NCBI RefSeq assembly: GCF_944391105.1 | Contig: NZ_CALXSK010000002.1 | Location: 1 to 64,000, forward strand | DNA: 64,000 nucleotides | From: an uncultured Victivallis sp. | GTDB taxonomy: Bacteria > Verrucomicrobiota > Lentisphaeria > Victivallales > Victivallaceae | Direction of reading: 5' to 3' | Translations under genes and position numbers: made by a program | The notes under the pieces: model-generated | Database searches by the model: none | What the model saw: the letters and a program-made list of their open reading frames with translations, nothing else | What the model was told of the DNA's origin: nothing | Shown here: positions 26,697 to 35,518 of the stretch, one piece after another | How positions within the stretch are numbered: position 1 is the stretch's first letter | Layout: every line of letters begins with the position of its first letter

Positions 26697-26725
26697 TTGT
26701 GAAAAAGGGGAAACGGGATTATATT
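26697..26725 (+). promoter_or_regulatory. Promoter of the pyr operon
   Basis: TTGTGA (26697-26702), 17-base spacer, TATATT (26720-26725). The transcript leader before pyrR would be only about 28 bases, too short for a PyrR-controlled attenuator. Confidence 0.55.
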
Positions 26726-26759
26726 TTATCAACATACGTTATTTTACCCGGAGTGATTC

Positions 26760-27320
26760 ATGACGCTCAGAAAACGACTCTACTCGCCGGAGGAGATCTC
26801 CGGGGCGGTCGAACGGATGGCGGGCGCCATCCGGGAGGACTGCCGCAACGCCGGCTGCGACGATTATGCGCTTGTCGGCCTCTACCAGCAGGGCGTGCCG
26901 CTGGCCGAACGGCTCTGCGACGCGCTTGAACGCCTGACCGGGCGTCGCCCCAGGATGGCGAAACTCGACATCTCCCTTTACCGTGACGACTTCGGCAAGC
27001 GCAGCGCGCTGCCTCTGATCCGTGAAACCGTCATCCCGTTCGATGTGAACGATACGCGCATCATCCTCGTCGATGATGTGCTTTCGACCGGACGGACGAT
27101 TCGCGCCGCTCTCGACGCGCTGACCGACTACGGGCGACCCGGTGTGATCCGTCTCGCCGTGCTTGTTGATCGCGGGAATCCCGAGTTCCCGATCCGCGCC
27201 GATTTCGTCGGATTTGACTGCAACCCTCCCGCGGACCACAAGGTCGCGGTCCAGTTCGATGCCGACGAGCCCGCAGAGAACGGCATTTTCGAAGTGGAGT
27301 GGAAAAAATTTAACGAATGA
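26760..27320 (+). CDS. pyrR: PyrR-type bifunctional regulator/uracil phosphoribosyltransferase
   Basis: This 186-residue PRTase-fold protein has the PRPP motif [16 protein letters not shown] and the PyrR features [18 protein letters not shown] and RDDF. PyrR senses UMP/PRPP and in many bacteria controls pyr mRNA attenuation, with weak UPRTase activity. It heads pyrR-pyrB-pyrC, overlapping pyrB by ATGA (27317-27320). CGGAG precedes the ATG. No leader attenuator is visible, so any RNA target would lie elsewhere or the protein acts mainly as UPRTase. Confidence 0.92.
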   Translation: MTLRKRLYSPEEISGAVERMAGAIREDCRNAGCDDYALVGLYQQGVPLAERLCDALERLTGRRPRMAKLDISLYRDDFGKRSALPLIRETVIPFDVNDTRIILVDDVLSTGRTIRAALDALTDYGRPGVIRLAVLVDRGNPEFPIRADFVGFDCNPPADHKVAVQFDADEPAENGIFEVEWKKFNE

Positions 27321-28255
27321 GTCGCCTTATGGAATGGACCAGAAAAGATCTGCTCAGTCTCTATGACCTGAGCGCCGAGGAGATCACCTTCCTCCTCGAT
27401 ACCGCCGAAGAGTTCAAGAAGGTGTCGGAACGGAAGGTGAAAAAAGTTCCGGCTCTGCGCGGCAAGACCGTGGTGAACTTCTTCGTCGAACCAAGCACCC
27501 GCACACGGGTCTCGTTCGAACTCGCCGAACAGCGGCTCTCCGCCGACATCGTGAACATGCAGGCGCAGGTCAGCAGTCTCCGCAAAGGCGAGACGCTGCT
27601 CGACACCGTGCGCAACATCGAGGCGCTCCAGGTCGACCTCGTGGTCATGCGCCACAGCACGCCCGGCGCACAGGATTTCATCGCGCGCCATCTCAAATGC
27701 GGCGTGGTGAATGCGGGCGACGGCGCCCACAGTCATCCGACCCAGGCGCTGCTCGACATCTTCACGATCCGCGAAAAGCGGGGGCGTATTGCCGGGCTGA
27801 ACGTCACGATCCTCGGCGACATCCTGCACAGCCGCGTCGCGCGCAGCAACATGTGGGGACTCCTGAAACTCGGTGCGAACGTCACGCTCGCGGGGCCGTC
27901 GACGCTCGTGCCGCGCGAATTCGAGTCGGTCGGCGTGAAGGTGTGTCACAATCTCAAGGAGGCGGTCCGCGATGCGGACGTTGTGAATCTGCTGCGGATC
28001 CAGCATGAGCGGCAGGCGTCGGGATTCTTCCCGAGCACCTCCGAATATGCGCGCTTCTTCGGCATCAACCGCGAGACGCTGAAGCTTATGAAACCGGATG
28101 CGCTCATCATGCATCCCGGTCCGATCAACCGTGATGTGGAGCTCACCAGCGAAGTCGCGGACGGGCCGAATTCGGTGATTCTCGAACAGGTAACGAACGG
28201 ATTGGCGGTCCGCATGGCGGTGCTTTTCCTGGTAGCGGGGTGTGTGAAGAAATGA
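27317..28255 (+). CDS. pyrB: Aspartate carbamoyltransferase catalytic subunit
   Basis: This 312-residue enzyme condenses carbamoyl phosphate and aspartate in pyrimidine synthesis. The carbamoyl-phosphate loop [42 protein letters not shown] and the C-terminal [10 protein letters not shown] are diagnostic. It overlaps pyrR and pyrC by four bases on each side. No pyrI is present, so the class is the pyrR/pyrC-linked, non-PyrI type. Confidence 0.98.
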   Translation: MSRLMEWTRKDLLSLYDLSAEEITFLLDTAEEFKKVSERKVKKVPALRGKTVVNFFVEPSTRTRVSFELAEQRLSADIVNMQAQVSSLRKGETLLDTVRNIEALQVDLVVMRHSTPGAQDFIARHLKCGVVNAGDGAHSHPTQALLDIFTIREKRGRIAGLNVTILGDILHSRVARSNMWGLLKLGANVTLAGPSTLVPREFESVGVKVCHNLKEAVRDADVVNLLRIQHERQASGFFPSTSEYARFFGINRETLKLMKPDALIMHPGPINRDVELTSEVADGPNSVILEQVTNGLAVRMAVLFLVAGCVKK

Positions 28256-29529
28256 GTGACACGAGTTACATTTTCAAAGGGGCGCGGGTCATCGACCCGG
28301 CGCACGGAGTCGATGCGGTCATGGATGTCGGCGTTGCGGATGGGCGCATCGTCGATCCGGGTGAAATCGCGAATCCGGAGGTGGTCGACCTGAGCGGAAA
28401 AATTCTTTCGCCGGGATTCATCGATCTGCATGTCCATCTGCGGCAGCCCGGCAACAACATGGCAGAGACGATCGCCTCCGGGACGGCCGCGGCCGCCGCC
28501 GGCGGATTCACGAGCATCGTCGCGATGCCGAATACGAATCCTCCGGCCGACAACGCCGGCGCGATCGAGTTTCTGCGCCAGACCGCCGCCCAGAAAGGGG
28601 TCGTCCGCGTTCTGCCGTGCGGCTGCATGACGAAGAATTACGAGGGAAAGGAGATGGCCGGAATCGGCTCGCTCAAGGCCGCCGGCGTGGTCGCGCTGAG
28701 CGATGACGGGCGCTGCATTCAGGATCACTCGCTCATGCGGCATGTGGTCGAATACGCGAAGTCGTTCAATCTGCCGATCCTCGACCACTGCGAGGAGCAG
28801 ACGCTCGCGGCGGGCGGCGTCATGCACGAGGGCAAATGGTCGGTTCTGCTCGGAATGAACGGCATCTCCGGCGCGGCCGAGGAGCTGATGGTCGCGCGGA
28901 ACATCATCCTCGCGCGGCAGATCGGCTGGAAGATCCACATGCAGCATGTGAGCGTCAAGGAGAGCGTCGAACTTCTGCGCAATGCGCGGGCGAAAGGGAT
29001 TCCGGTCACGGGCGAGGCGACTCCGCACCACATCACGCTGACCGACGAGTGCATCAAGAGTTACGACACGAACTACAAGATGAATCCGCCGCTGCGTTCG
29101 GAGGAGGATCGGCTCGCGCTCATCGAGGGAATCGCGGACGGCACGATCACGGTGATCGCGACCGACCACGCCCCGCACACGCGCACGGCGAAACTTGTGG
29201 AATTCGACTATGCGCCGTTCGGGATCATCGGGCTCGAAACCGCGCTGAGCCTCTGCTACACGGAACTTGTGGCGAAGGGCGTCATCAATCTCGCGGCGTT
29301 CGTGAAGCTCCTGACGACCGGACCGGCGGAGGTGCTCGGCATCGAGAATTACAGCCTTGCCGAGGGGCGTCCCGCCGACATCGTGATCTTCGATCCCGCC
29401 CGGAAGTATGTGATCGACGCGGACAAATTCAAATCGAATTCCCGTAACACGCCGTTCAACGGGCGCGAGGTCGTCTGCAAGGTCTGCAAGACGCTGGTCG
29501 GCGGCAAAGTGGTCTACAGCGAAGAATGA
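28252..29529 (+). CDS. pyrC: Dihydroorotase (multifunctional-complex type)
   Basis: This 425-residue amidohydrolase cyclises carbamoyl aspartate to dihydroorotate. Metal ligands are in [17 protein letters not shown], and [13 protein letters not shown]; the catalytic Asp is in IATDHAPH. This matches type I dihydroorotases. I placed the start at ATG 28252 (ATGA overlap with pyrB); a GTG four codons earlier is possible. It overlaps the next gene by ATGA as well. Confidence 0.97.
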   Translation: MSDTSYIFKGARVIDPAHGVDAVMDVGVADGRIVDPGEIANPEVVDLSGKILSPGFIDLHVHLRQPGNNMAETIASGTAAAAAGGFTSIVAMPNTNPPADNAGAIEFLRQTAAQKGVVRVLPCGCMTKNYEGKEMAGIGSLKAAGVVALSDDGRCIQDHSLMRHVVEYAKSFNLPILDHCEEQTLAAGGVMHEGKWSVLLGMNGISGAAEELMVARNIILARQIGWKIHMQHVSVKESVELLRNARAKGIPVTGEATPHHITLTDECIKSYDTNYKMNPPLRSEEDRLALIEGIADGTITVIATDHAPHTRTAKLVEFDYAPFGIIGLETALSLCYTELVAKGVINLAAFVKLLTTGPAEVLGIENYSLAEGRPADIVIFDPARKYVIDADKFKSNSRNTPFNGREVVCKVCKTLVGGKVVYSEE

Positions 29530-30674
29530 AAACCGTCGAAGAGGTTCTGCCGGGAATCATCGGATTCCGCCATGCGCTGCACCGGATTCCGGAGCTCGCC
29601 GGAAAGGAGTTCGAAACTTCCGCGCTGATCCGGGAGCGGCTTTCCGGGCTCGGCGTGGAGCTGCTTGATCCGTTTCTCGGAACCGACGCGGTCGCGCTTC
29701 TGCGCGGCGGACGCGGCGACGGGAAGAACGTCACACTTCGCGCCGACATCGACGCCCTCGCGCTTTCCGAGGCGACCGGAGTTGCCTATGCGTCGGAACA
29801 CGCGGGACGGATGCACGCCTGCGGCCATGACGGCCACACCGCGATGGTGATGGGCGCGGCGGAAATTCTCGCCTCACGGCGCGATGAATTCGCCGGGAGC
29901 GTGCGGTTCGTCTTTCAGCCCGGCGAGGAGAACGCCGCGATGGGGCGCGACCTTGTCGCGGCCGGGGCGCTCGAAAAACCGGCTGCCGACTTCGTGACCG
30001 CGATGCATGGGATGCCGGGGCTTCCGCTCGGCGTGCTCGCATTGCGGGACGGGGCGATGATGGGCTCCTGCGCGCACTTCAAAGTGACGCTCACGGGGAA
30101 GGGCGGCCACAGCAGCCGTCCGCATCTCGCGCAGAATCCGGTGACGGCGGCGGCCGCGATCGTCTCGGAACTTGAGGGGATGAGTTCCCGGCTGGTGAGC
30201 TCCCAGCGTCCGGCGGTGCTGACGATCTGCCGCATTGCGGGCGGGGAGCTCGCAAACGTGATTCCGGATACGGCCGTCATCGAGGGAACCGCCCGTTCGC
30301 TCTCCCCCGAGAGTGACGAGATTCTCGAACGCGGCTTCCGTCAAACGGTGGAAACGATCGCGAAACTTCGCGGAGTCAAAGCTGAAATCGAATACCGTCT
30401 CGCCTACCCGGTGACGCTGAATGCCCCCGGTCCGGCCGAACTTGCGCGCCGCGTGATCCGCGAGGCGGGGCTGCCGTACTTCGAATTGCCGGAGTCTTCG
30501 CTCGGAGCGGAGGATTTCGCCTGGTATTGCAAACGCTATCCCTGCGTCTATGTGAAGGTCGGGACCGGTGAAAATTGTGCCGCTCTGCACAATTCGAAGT
30601 TCGACTTTCCGGATGCGGCACTTTCGGCCGGCATCCGTTATCTGGTCAACTTTGCGCTGGCGGCTCTGGCTTGA
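29526..30674 (+). CDS. M20-family amidohydrolase (hippurate/IAA-amino-acid hydrolase-like)
   Basis: This 382-residue zinc amidohydrolase has the metal motifs RADIDALAL and MHACGHDGHTAM, the Glu pair in FQPGEENAAMG, and AMHGMPGLPLG. The C-terminal SLGAEDFAWY resembles N-acyl-amino-acid amidohydrolases of the AmhX/hippuricase group. It removes acyl groups from N-acyl amino acids or related amides. It is translationally coupled to pyrC, an unexpected partner; a carbamoyl amino acid-type substrate is only a guess. The last 29 bases overlap the convergent antiporter gene. Confidence 0.9.
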   Translation: MKTVEEVLPGIIGFRHALHRIPELAGKEFETSALIRERLSGLGVELLDPFLGTDAVALLRGGRGDGKNVTLRADIDALALSEATGVAYASEHAGRMHACGHDGHTAMVMGAAEILASRRDEFAGSVRFVFQPGEENAAMGRDLVAAGALEKPAADFVTAMHGMPGLPLGVLALRDGAMMGSCAHFKVTLTGKGGHSSRPHLAQNPVTAAAAIVSELEGMSSRLVSSQRPAVLTICRIAGGELANVIPDTAVIEGTARSLSPESDEILERGFRQTVETIAKLRGVKAEIEYRLAYPVTLNAPGPAELARRVIREAGLPYFELPESSLGAEDFAWYCKRYPCVYVKVGTGENCAALHNSKFDFPDAALSAGIRYLVNFALAALA

Positions 30675-31995
30675 CGGCGGGTCGGCGGTCGAGCACGATT
30701 GAGATCAACAGACAGATCCCGAGCAGATAGGGGTATCCGAGAAACCGGATGACTTCGAGCGGGGAAACGGTCAGCCCCACTGCCGACGCCGCGCCGATCG
30801 CGGTCAGGATCTGCGCCCCGTAGGGGAGCATCCCCTGAATGATGCAGCTTGCGCTGTCGAGGATGCTGGCCGTCCGGGCGGGGGGGATTCCGTAGCGCTT
30901 CGAAATGTCGCGCGCGATCGGTCCAGTGATGACGATCGCGACCGTATTGTTGGCGGTGAAGCAGTTCACGACGCTCACGAGGAGGAACGTTCCGAGTTCG
31001 CCGCCGCGCCGTCCGCGGATGTGCCGCTCGATGGTCTGGAGGAGATAGGCGATTCCGCCGTTGTAGCGGATGACCTTGAGCAATCCTCCGGCCAGCAGCG
31101 CGACGATCAGGGTTTCGGACATCGAGAGCGTTCCGGAGCCGATTGCACTGAGAAATCCCCAGAAATCGAAGTGCCCGGTCGCCATGCCGATGACTCCGGC
31201 AAAAGCGGTTCCGAAGATCAGCACGGCCATGACGTTCATGCCGCAGAGTGCGAGAACGAGCACACTGATGTAGGGCAGCATCGCGGCGAACCGTTCCCAG
31301 GAGGCGCCGCCGGGGAGTGCCTCCGGCCGCACCGCCGGACTGATGCACAAGTAGAGCAGTACGGAGAACACCGCGGCGGGGATGGCGATTTTGAGATTCG
31401 CCTGGAATTTCCGGTGCATTTCGACCCCCTGGGTCCGGGTGGCCGCGATGGTCGTGTCGGAGATCATCGACAAATTGTCTCCGAACATCGCGCCGCCGAC
31501 CACCGCCCCGAGACAGAAGCCCGCCGGAACACTCAGTGACTGCGAGAGTCCGACCGCGATCGATCCGAGCGCGGCGATGGTTCCGACCGAGGTCCCGATC
31601 GCGAGCGAGATGAAACAGGCGACCACGAAAAGCCCGGTCAGCAGCAGATTCGGAGGGATCACCGCGAGCGCAAGCTCGATCGTCGCATCGACCGCCCCCA
31701 TCGCCTTCGCGGTCGATGCGAACGCTCCCGCGAGGATGAAGATCAGGCACATCGTCATGATGTCGACGTCGCCCATGCCGTGCGCGAAGAGTTCGATCTT
31801 GCTCTTGAGCGTGGCCTTCCGGTTCAGCAGGAGCGCCGTCGCGGAAGCGACGAGGAATGCGACCGGCATCGGCACCTTGTAGAAGTCGTTCGACCAGATC
31901 GAGAGTCCGAGGTAGAAGACGAGAAAAACCCCGAACGGAATCAGTGCCCGGGCGTGCGGAGAACGTGTGTGGGAGAAATCCGTGATGTCCGTCAT
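30646..31995 (-). CDS. NhaC-type Na+/H+ antiporter family membrane protein
   Basis: This 449-residue protein has about 11-12 hydrophobic segments. NhaC-family signatures include GTSVGTIAALGSIAVGLS, GAVVGGAMFGDNLSMISDTT and NCFTANNTVAIVITGPIA. It should exchange Na+ for H+, or malate/lactate as some relatives do. ATG 31995 is preceded by GGGG at eight bases and lies just after the ligA stop, so it is probably co-transcribed with ligA; a GTG at 32001 is the alternative. Confidence 0.92.
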   Translation of the reverse strand: MTDITDFSHTRSPHARALIPFGVFLVFYLGLSIWSNDFYKVPMPVAFLVASATALLLNRKATLKSKIELFAHGMGDVDIMTMCLIFILAGAFASTAKAMGAVDATIELALAVIPPNLLLTGLFVVACFISLAIGTSVGTIAALGSIAVGLSQSLSVPAGFCLGAVVGGAMFGDNLSMISDTTIAATRTQGVEMHRKFQANLKIAIPAAVFSVLLYLCISPAVRPEALPGGASWERFAAMLPYISVLVLALCGMNVMAVLIFGTAFAGVIGMATGHFDFWGFLSAIGSGTLSMSETLIVALLAGGLLKVIRYNGGIAYLLQTIERHIRGRRGGELGTFLLVSVVNCFTANNTVAIVITGPIARDISKRYGIPPARTASILDSASCIIQGMLPYGAQILTAIGAASAVGLTVSPLEVIRFLGYPYLLGICLLISIVLDRRPAVKPEPPAQS

Positions 31996-31997
31996 GT

Positions 31998-33896
31998 TCA
32001 CAACCCCAGTTCCAGTTGGCCGTCGGGCAGTTCGTCCGGCGCGGGTGAAGTCGCACGAACGCCCGCTTTATCGAGTTCGTTCAGGAACTCGTCGAGCGGG
32101 ACGACCCGGATCCCGAGTTTCGCGGCCTTCTTGAGTTTGCTGCTCGTATCGTTCACATCCGCGGCGACGAGCAGCGAGAGGTGGCTGGTCACGTCGTCGG
32201 CGGGGGCGTAGCCGTGCGCTTCGGCGAGTTTTTCATAGTAGCTTCGTTTTTCCGGCATCTTGCCGGTGAAGCAGACCGTCGGGCGCTCCCCGGAGGTGGC
32301 GGAGCCGTGAACGAGTTTCACGGCAGCGAGCAGCTCGTCGAGGTAGTCGGACTGCTCGGCGAGTTCCCGTACGAGGGCGCTCGCGCGTTCCGGGCCGATT
32401 CCGGGGATGGCCGCGAGTTCGTCCGCCGTCATTTTGCGCAGTCCGGCGAAATCGGTGTGGTTGAAGATCACTTTTGCCACGTTGACTCCGATGTTCGGGA
32501 TGTTCAGCGAGGCGAGCAGCTGATAGTCGTTGACCACGCGTGCCTTCTGGATCTCCTCAATGAGGTTCGAGGCGGACTTTGCCGCGAATCCGTTGAGTTT
32601 CAGAATGTCCATCGGTTTGAGTTCGAAGAGGTCGGCGGGGTGTTTCACGCCGGAGTTCTCCATAAGTTTGCGCAATGTCGGTTCTCCGAGCCGTTCGATG
32701 CCGAGACTGCGTACGGCTGCCGCAAGTCGTTGCAGTGCGGTTTCGGAACACTCCGGATTCGGACAGCAGAGCTCCGGGCCGCGCCGGACAAGTTTCGTGT
32801 GGCAGCAGGGGCAGTGGTCGATGAGGGCGCTCCGGCGGGTTTCGCCGGGTTCGCTTGCGACGATGTACGGAATCACGTCACCCGCGCGTTCGACCGTGAC
32901 CGTGTCGCCGATTTCGATGCCGAGTTCGAGGATGTTCTGGACGTTGTGGAGCGTGGCGCGTTTGATCGTCGTCCCGGAGATCTCGACCGGTTCAAGCAAC
33001 GCCACGGGTGTCAGGCAGTTCTTGCCGAAACTCCACTCCACGCCGAGCAGTTTCGTTGTGCGGCGGATGTTCGTAAACTTGAAGGCGATCTGGCCGCGCG
33101 GATGGTGGGCGGTGTTGCCGAGCGACGCTTCGTAGTCGTGATCGGCGAGTTTCAGCACGACGCCGTCCTGCGGGTAGGGGAGCGCCTCAAGTTCCGCGAG
33201 CAGCTCCGGCCACTTCGCCTCGAGTTCGGAGAGCTTGACCCGATAGGAGATCATATTGTAGTCGACGAGCGTGATCTTCGCCCCCTGCGCGACCATTTCG
33301 GCGATCTCCTTGAGCCCCATGATGCCGGCGACGGCGTTGCGGGAGTTCTTGTAGGTTCCGCCGCCCTTTTTGCGGATATGGCTGTAAAGCGTCCGGAAGT
33401 CGTCGTCGCGGATGACGAGTTCGCCGCGCACGGGGCGGTCGAGCGGACCTTTGTAGCCGGTCGTTTCGAGCTCGACAAGCGGGAGTTTCGCGGTGATGTT
33501 CTCCCCGTATTCGCCGTCGCCGCGGGTCGAGAGGACGCGGCCGTCGTATCCGGCGGAGATGCCGTCGTACTTCGGTTCGACCAGCAGCAGTTCATCGGGG
33601 GTGCGTGCGTATTTGTTCGCCCACTTCATGACCTCCTCGAGCGAATAGGCTTTGTCGAGCGAGAGCATCGGGACGGCGTGGTGAACCTTGCCGCTGCCGG
33701 CGACGGCGGGAGCGTAGACGCGGGTCAGAAGTTCATTGTCTGGGTCGAGTTTCGCGAGCGCCCGCATCAGTTCGTCGTAGCGGGTGTCCGGGATTTCCGG
33801 TTCTCCGAGCTCCCAGTAGCGCCGGTTGTGATACTCGATGAGTTCGACCAGTTCCGGCAGCGTCAGACGCTCGGCGATAAAGTTCTTTGTATCCAT
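31998..33896 (-). CDS. ligA: NAD-dependent DNA ligase
   Basis: This 632-residue enzyme has the Ia domain (EYHNRRYWELGEPEIPDTRYD) and the adenylation lysine Lys109 in EPKYDG. It also has GELVIRDDDF, the OB-fold VALLEPVEISGTTIKRATLHN, a four-cysteine zinc site (CPCCHTKL and CCPNPEC), helix-hairpin-helix repeats and a C-terminal BRCT domain (VCFTGKMPEKR). It is slightly shorter than the usual 660-680 residues. It joins nicks during replication. It is divergent from asd and followed by the antiporter gene. Confidence 0.96.
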   Translation of the reverse strand: MDTKNFIAERLTLPELVELIEYHNRRYWELGEPEIPDTRYDELMRALAKLDPDNELLTRVYAPAVAGSGKVHHAVPMLSLDKAYSLEEVMKWANKYARTPDELLLVEPKYDGISAGYDGRVLSTRGDGEYGENITAKLPLVELETTGYKGPLDRPVRGELVIRDDDFRTLYSHIRKKGGGTYKNSRNAVAGIMGLKEIAEMVAQGAKITLVDYNMISYRVKLSELEAKWPELLAELEALPYPQDGVVLKLADHDYEASLGNTAHHPRGQIAFKFTNIRRTTKLLGVEWSFGKNCLTPVALLEPVEISGTTIKRATLHNVQNILELGIEIGDTVTVERAGDVIPYIVASEPGETRRSALIDHCPCCHTKLVRRGPELCCPNPECSETALQRLAAAVRSLGIERLGEPTLRKLMENSGVKHPADLFELKPMDILKLNGFAAKSASNLIEEIQKARVVNDYQLLASLNIPNIGVNVAKVIFNHTDFAGLRKMTADELAAIPGIGPERASALVRELAEQSDYLDELLAAVKLVHGSATSGERPTVCFTGKMPEKRSYYEKLAEAHGYAPADDVTSHLSLLVAADVNDTSSKLKKAAKLGIRVVPLDEFLNELDKAGVRATSPAPDELPDGQLELGL

Positions 33897-33946
33897 GGAA
33901 TCGCCTTTTTTTCGTGAAATAATGCTTATCCAATATACTCACGGGA

Positions 33947-33974
33947 TTGCAAATTTTCAAGAGTGTTGTATAGT
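33947..33974 (+). promoter_or_regulatory. Promoter of asd
   Basis: TTGCAA (33947-33952), 16-base spacer, TATAGT (33969-33974), about 80 bases upstream of the asd start. Confidence 0.45.
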
Positions 33975-34055
33975 AATAAGATATATGTGTCAATCGGCCG
34001 GGCAGGGTGTCTGCGGGCGAAGAGGGCAACTTTTACTGGGGATGAAGGTTTGAAA

Positions 34056-35060
34056 ATGGCGAATGGTTATAATGTTGCGGTCGCCGGTGCGACCGGCGCG
34101 GTCGGCGTCGAAATGGTCAAGACGCTTGAGAAGCGGAATTTTCCGGTGAAGAGTCTCAAACTTCTGGCGTCGGCCCGTTCCGCCGGCAAGACGATGAAGT
34201 TCAAGGGCGAGGATGTGGTCATCGAGGAGATGAAGCACGACTCGTTCAAGGGCGTTGACATCGCGCTCTTCAGCGCGGGCGGCGACATCTCCCGCGAATA
34301 CCGGCCGTTCGTGGTCGATGCCGGTGCGGTCATGATCGACAACTCCAGCGCATTCCGCATGGATGACGATGTTCCGCTGGTTGTTCCGGAGGTCAACGCC
34401 GAGGACATCAAGCTGCACAAGGGCGTGATTGCGAATCCGAACTGCACGACGGCGATCATGCTGGTCGCGGTCGCTCCGCTGCACCGGGCCAAAGGGCTGC
34501 GCCGCATCGTCGCGGCGACCTACCAGGCCGCGAGCGGCGCGGGTGCGAAGGGCATGCACGAACTCGTCGAGCAGACCCGCGAGGTGCTCGACGGCAAGGC
34601 GGCCCAGCCGAAGGCGTTCGCGCACCAGATCGCGTTCAACCTGATTCCGCACATCGACGTGTTCAAGGAGAACGGCTACACGAAGGAAGAGCTCAAGATG
34701 CTGAACGAATCGCGCAAGATGCTGCATCTGCCGAATCTGCTGGTCTCCTGCACCTGCGTCCGGATCCCGGTGCTGCGCGCGCACTCCGAGGCGCTGAATC
34801 TTGAGTTCGAGAACGAGATCACGCCGGAAGAGGCGCGTGCGATCATCGCGGCCGCGCCGGGCGTGCAGCTCGTGGACGATCCCGCGAACAAGCGTTACCC
34901 GATGCCGCTGGATGCGACTGAAAAGTACGACGTCCTCTGCGGCCGCATCCGTCAGGATATTTCGCGCAACGACAAGCGCGGACTGGACATCTTCGTCTCG
35001 GGCGACCAGGTGCTCAAGGGCGCGGCGCTGAACGCGGTTCAGATCGCCGAGCTGCTCTGA
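34056..35060 (+). CDS. asd: Aspartate-semialdehyde dehydrogenase
   Basis: This 334-residue NADP enzyme reduces aspartyl phosphate to the semialdehyde for lysine, threonine, methionine and diaminopimelate synthesis. The N-terminus VAVAGATGAVGVEMVKTLE binds the nucleotide, DNSSAFRMDDDVPLVVPEVN follows, and Cys130 in ANPNCTTAIM is the catalytic thiol. ATG 34056 has AAGG seven bases upstream. It stands alone and is closed by a strong terminator. Confidence 0.97.
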   Translation: MANGYNVAVAGATGAVGVEMVKTLEKRNFPVKSLKLLASARSAGKTMKFKGEDVVIEEMKHDSFKGVDIALFSAGGDISREYRPFVVDAGAVMIDNSSAFRMDDDVPLVVPEVNAEDIKLHKGVIANPNCTTAIMLVAVAPLHRAKGLRRIVAATYQAASGAGAKGMHELVEQTREVLDGKAAQPKAFAHQIAFNLIPHIDVFKENGYTKEELKMLNESRKMLHLPNLLVSCTCVRIPVLRAHSEALNLEFENEITPEEARAIIAAAPGVQLVDDPANKRYPMPLDATEKYDVLCGRIRQDISRNDKRGLDIFVSGDQVLKGAALNAVQIAELL

Positions 35061-35094
35061 GGCTGTTTCGCGGAATAACGCGGCGAAAGAAAAT

Positions 35095-35132
35095 GCGGCC
35101 GGGCGGGTTTTTCACCTGTCCGGCCGCGTTTT
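35095..35132. terminator. Bidirectional intrinsic terminator after asd
   Basis: GCGGCCGG (35095-35102) pairs with CCGGCCGC (35120-35127), with further partial pairing inside the loop. GTTTT follows on the plus strand and ATTTTCTTT on the minus strand. It separates asd from the convergent glnN group. Confidence 0.8.
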
Positions 35133-35143
35133 GTGTACGTGTT

Positions 35144-35488
35144 TCAGAATTCGCCGTAGTAGATCTGGTAGAGGCGCGGGCCGAGAAGGGTTCCCGCGAC
35201 GACGATCAGCATCAGAACCGAGACCGTGCGGATCACCATCGAGAGCCAGAGCATCCGGTGCTTCTCGTCCGCGAACCAGAGCCGCAGCGCATCGCAGATG
35301 AGCACGGCGATCATGACGAACGGCGTTCCGTAGAAGATTGCCGCCCGCACGCCGGAAAAATCCGGATCGATCTCATGAATCTTCAGCAGTCCGCTCGCAC
35401 AGAGTGCGATCCAGAGCAGCCAGACGGCGACATGCAGCCCGTCCGATAGAATCGCCGCGGCTTTGAAGAATTTGATGAAAATGCTCAT
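35144..35488 (-). CDS. Small membrane protein, unknown
   Basis: This 114-residue hydrophobic protein has about three to four membrane segments (for example LHVAVWLLWIALCASGLL and TPFVMIAVLICDALRLWFA). I recognise no family. It lies 30 bases after glnN and probably shares its transcript. The ribosome site before ATG 35488 is weak. Confidence 0.6.
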   Translation of the reverse strand: MSIFIKFFKAAAILSDGLHVAVWLLWIALCASGLLKIHEIDPDFSGVRAAIFYGTPFVMIAVLICDALRLWFADEKHRMLWLSMVIRTVSVLMLIVVAGTLLGPRLYQIYYGEF

Positions 35489-35518
35489 TGCTAACCAGTT
35501 GTGACAGGCTTCCCCACG

